NCBI GenBank assembly: GCA_016839655.1
Contig: JAEOTW010000160.1
Coordinates: 1 to 5,270 of the forward strand
Source of the DNA: Promethearchaeota archaeon
GTDB lineage: Archaea > Asgardarchaeota > Lokiarchaeia > Sigynarchaeales > SOKP01
Direction: 5' to 3'
DNA length: 5,270 bases
Position 1 is the stretch's first letter, and the number at the start of each line of letters is the position of its first letter. The notes beneath the pieces were generated by a model. It made no database searches and had not been told where the DNA came from. It saw only the letters and a program-made list of their open reading frames with translations. This document shows, piece by piece, positions 5,256-5,270 of this stretch. The translations under genes were made by a program, and so were the position numbers.

Positions 5256-5270
5256 AATAACTTAGCACTA

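Noticed and set aside
2402..5270. CRISPR array or transposon ends as explanation of the repeats
   Set aside because: The repeats are few, long and tied to paralogous genes, without regular spacers, terminal inverted repeats or a transposase.

Overview
The window looks like a piece of an AT-rich archaeal genome. The main evidence is the DnaK at the left end. It has the archaeal-style N-terminus ([14 protein letters not shown]), an LGGTDMD loop where E. coli has LGGEDFD, and it lacks the roughly 25-residue ATPase-domain insert of proteobacterial DnaK. Shine-Dalgarno sites next to TATA-box-like elements also fit an archaeon. An Asgard (Lokiarchaeia-like) or Thermoplasmata-like mesophile is possible, but the sequence does not prove a lineage.

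Left part (1-1871, minus strand): a heat-shock chaperone operon, grpE followed by dnaK. DnaK runs off the left edge after 365 codons, so only most of its ATPase domain is present. GrpE is complete and is its nucleotide-exchange factor. The operon is read leftwards from a likely TATA box near 1951-1963.

Middle (1872-2544): a spacer of more than 650 bases, increasingly AT-rich to the right. It holds the grpE promoter, two possible tiny ORFs with strong Shine-Dalgarno sites (GTG at 2026, 10 codons; ATG at 2265, 25 codons), a 14-bp perfect palindrome, and the first copies of two repeat blocks (called U and P here).

Right part (2402-5270, plus strand): a tandem array of paralogous radical SAM genes embedded in repeated intergenic DNA. 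Copy 1 (303 aa) and copy 2 (341 aa) are intact, about three quarters identical by eye, and carry a CX3CX2C [4Fe-4S]/SAM motif, a GGEP motif and a compact SPASM-like C-terminal cysteine set. Copy 3 is a pseudogene. It has a variant segment after the iron-sulfur motif and has lost about 671 nt from its middle, but its last 17 codons and stop are still recognisable. The flanks are also duplicated: block P before the genes, block D after copies 1 and 3, and block U before copy 1 and again at the right edge. The last U copy predicts a further array member just outside the window. Substrate and pathway are unknown. The array is more AT-rich than the chaperone operon and looks like a dynamic accessory locus beside a housekeeping one.
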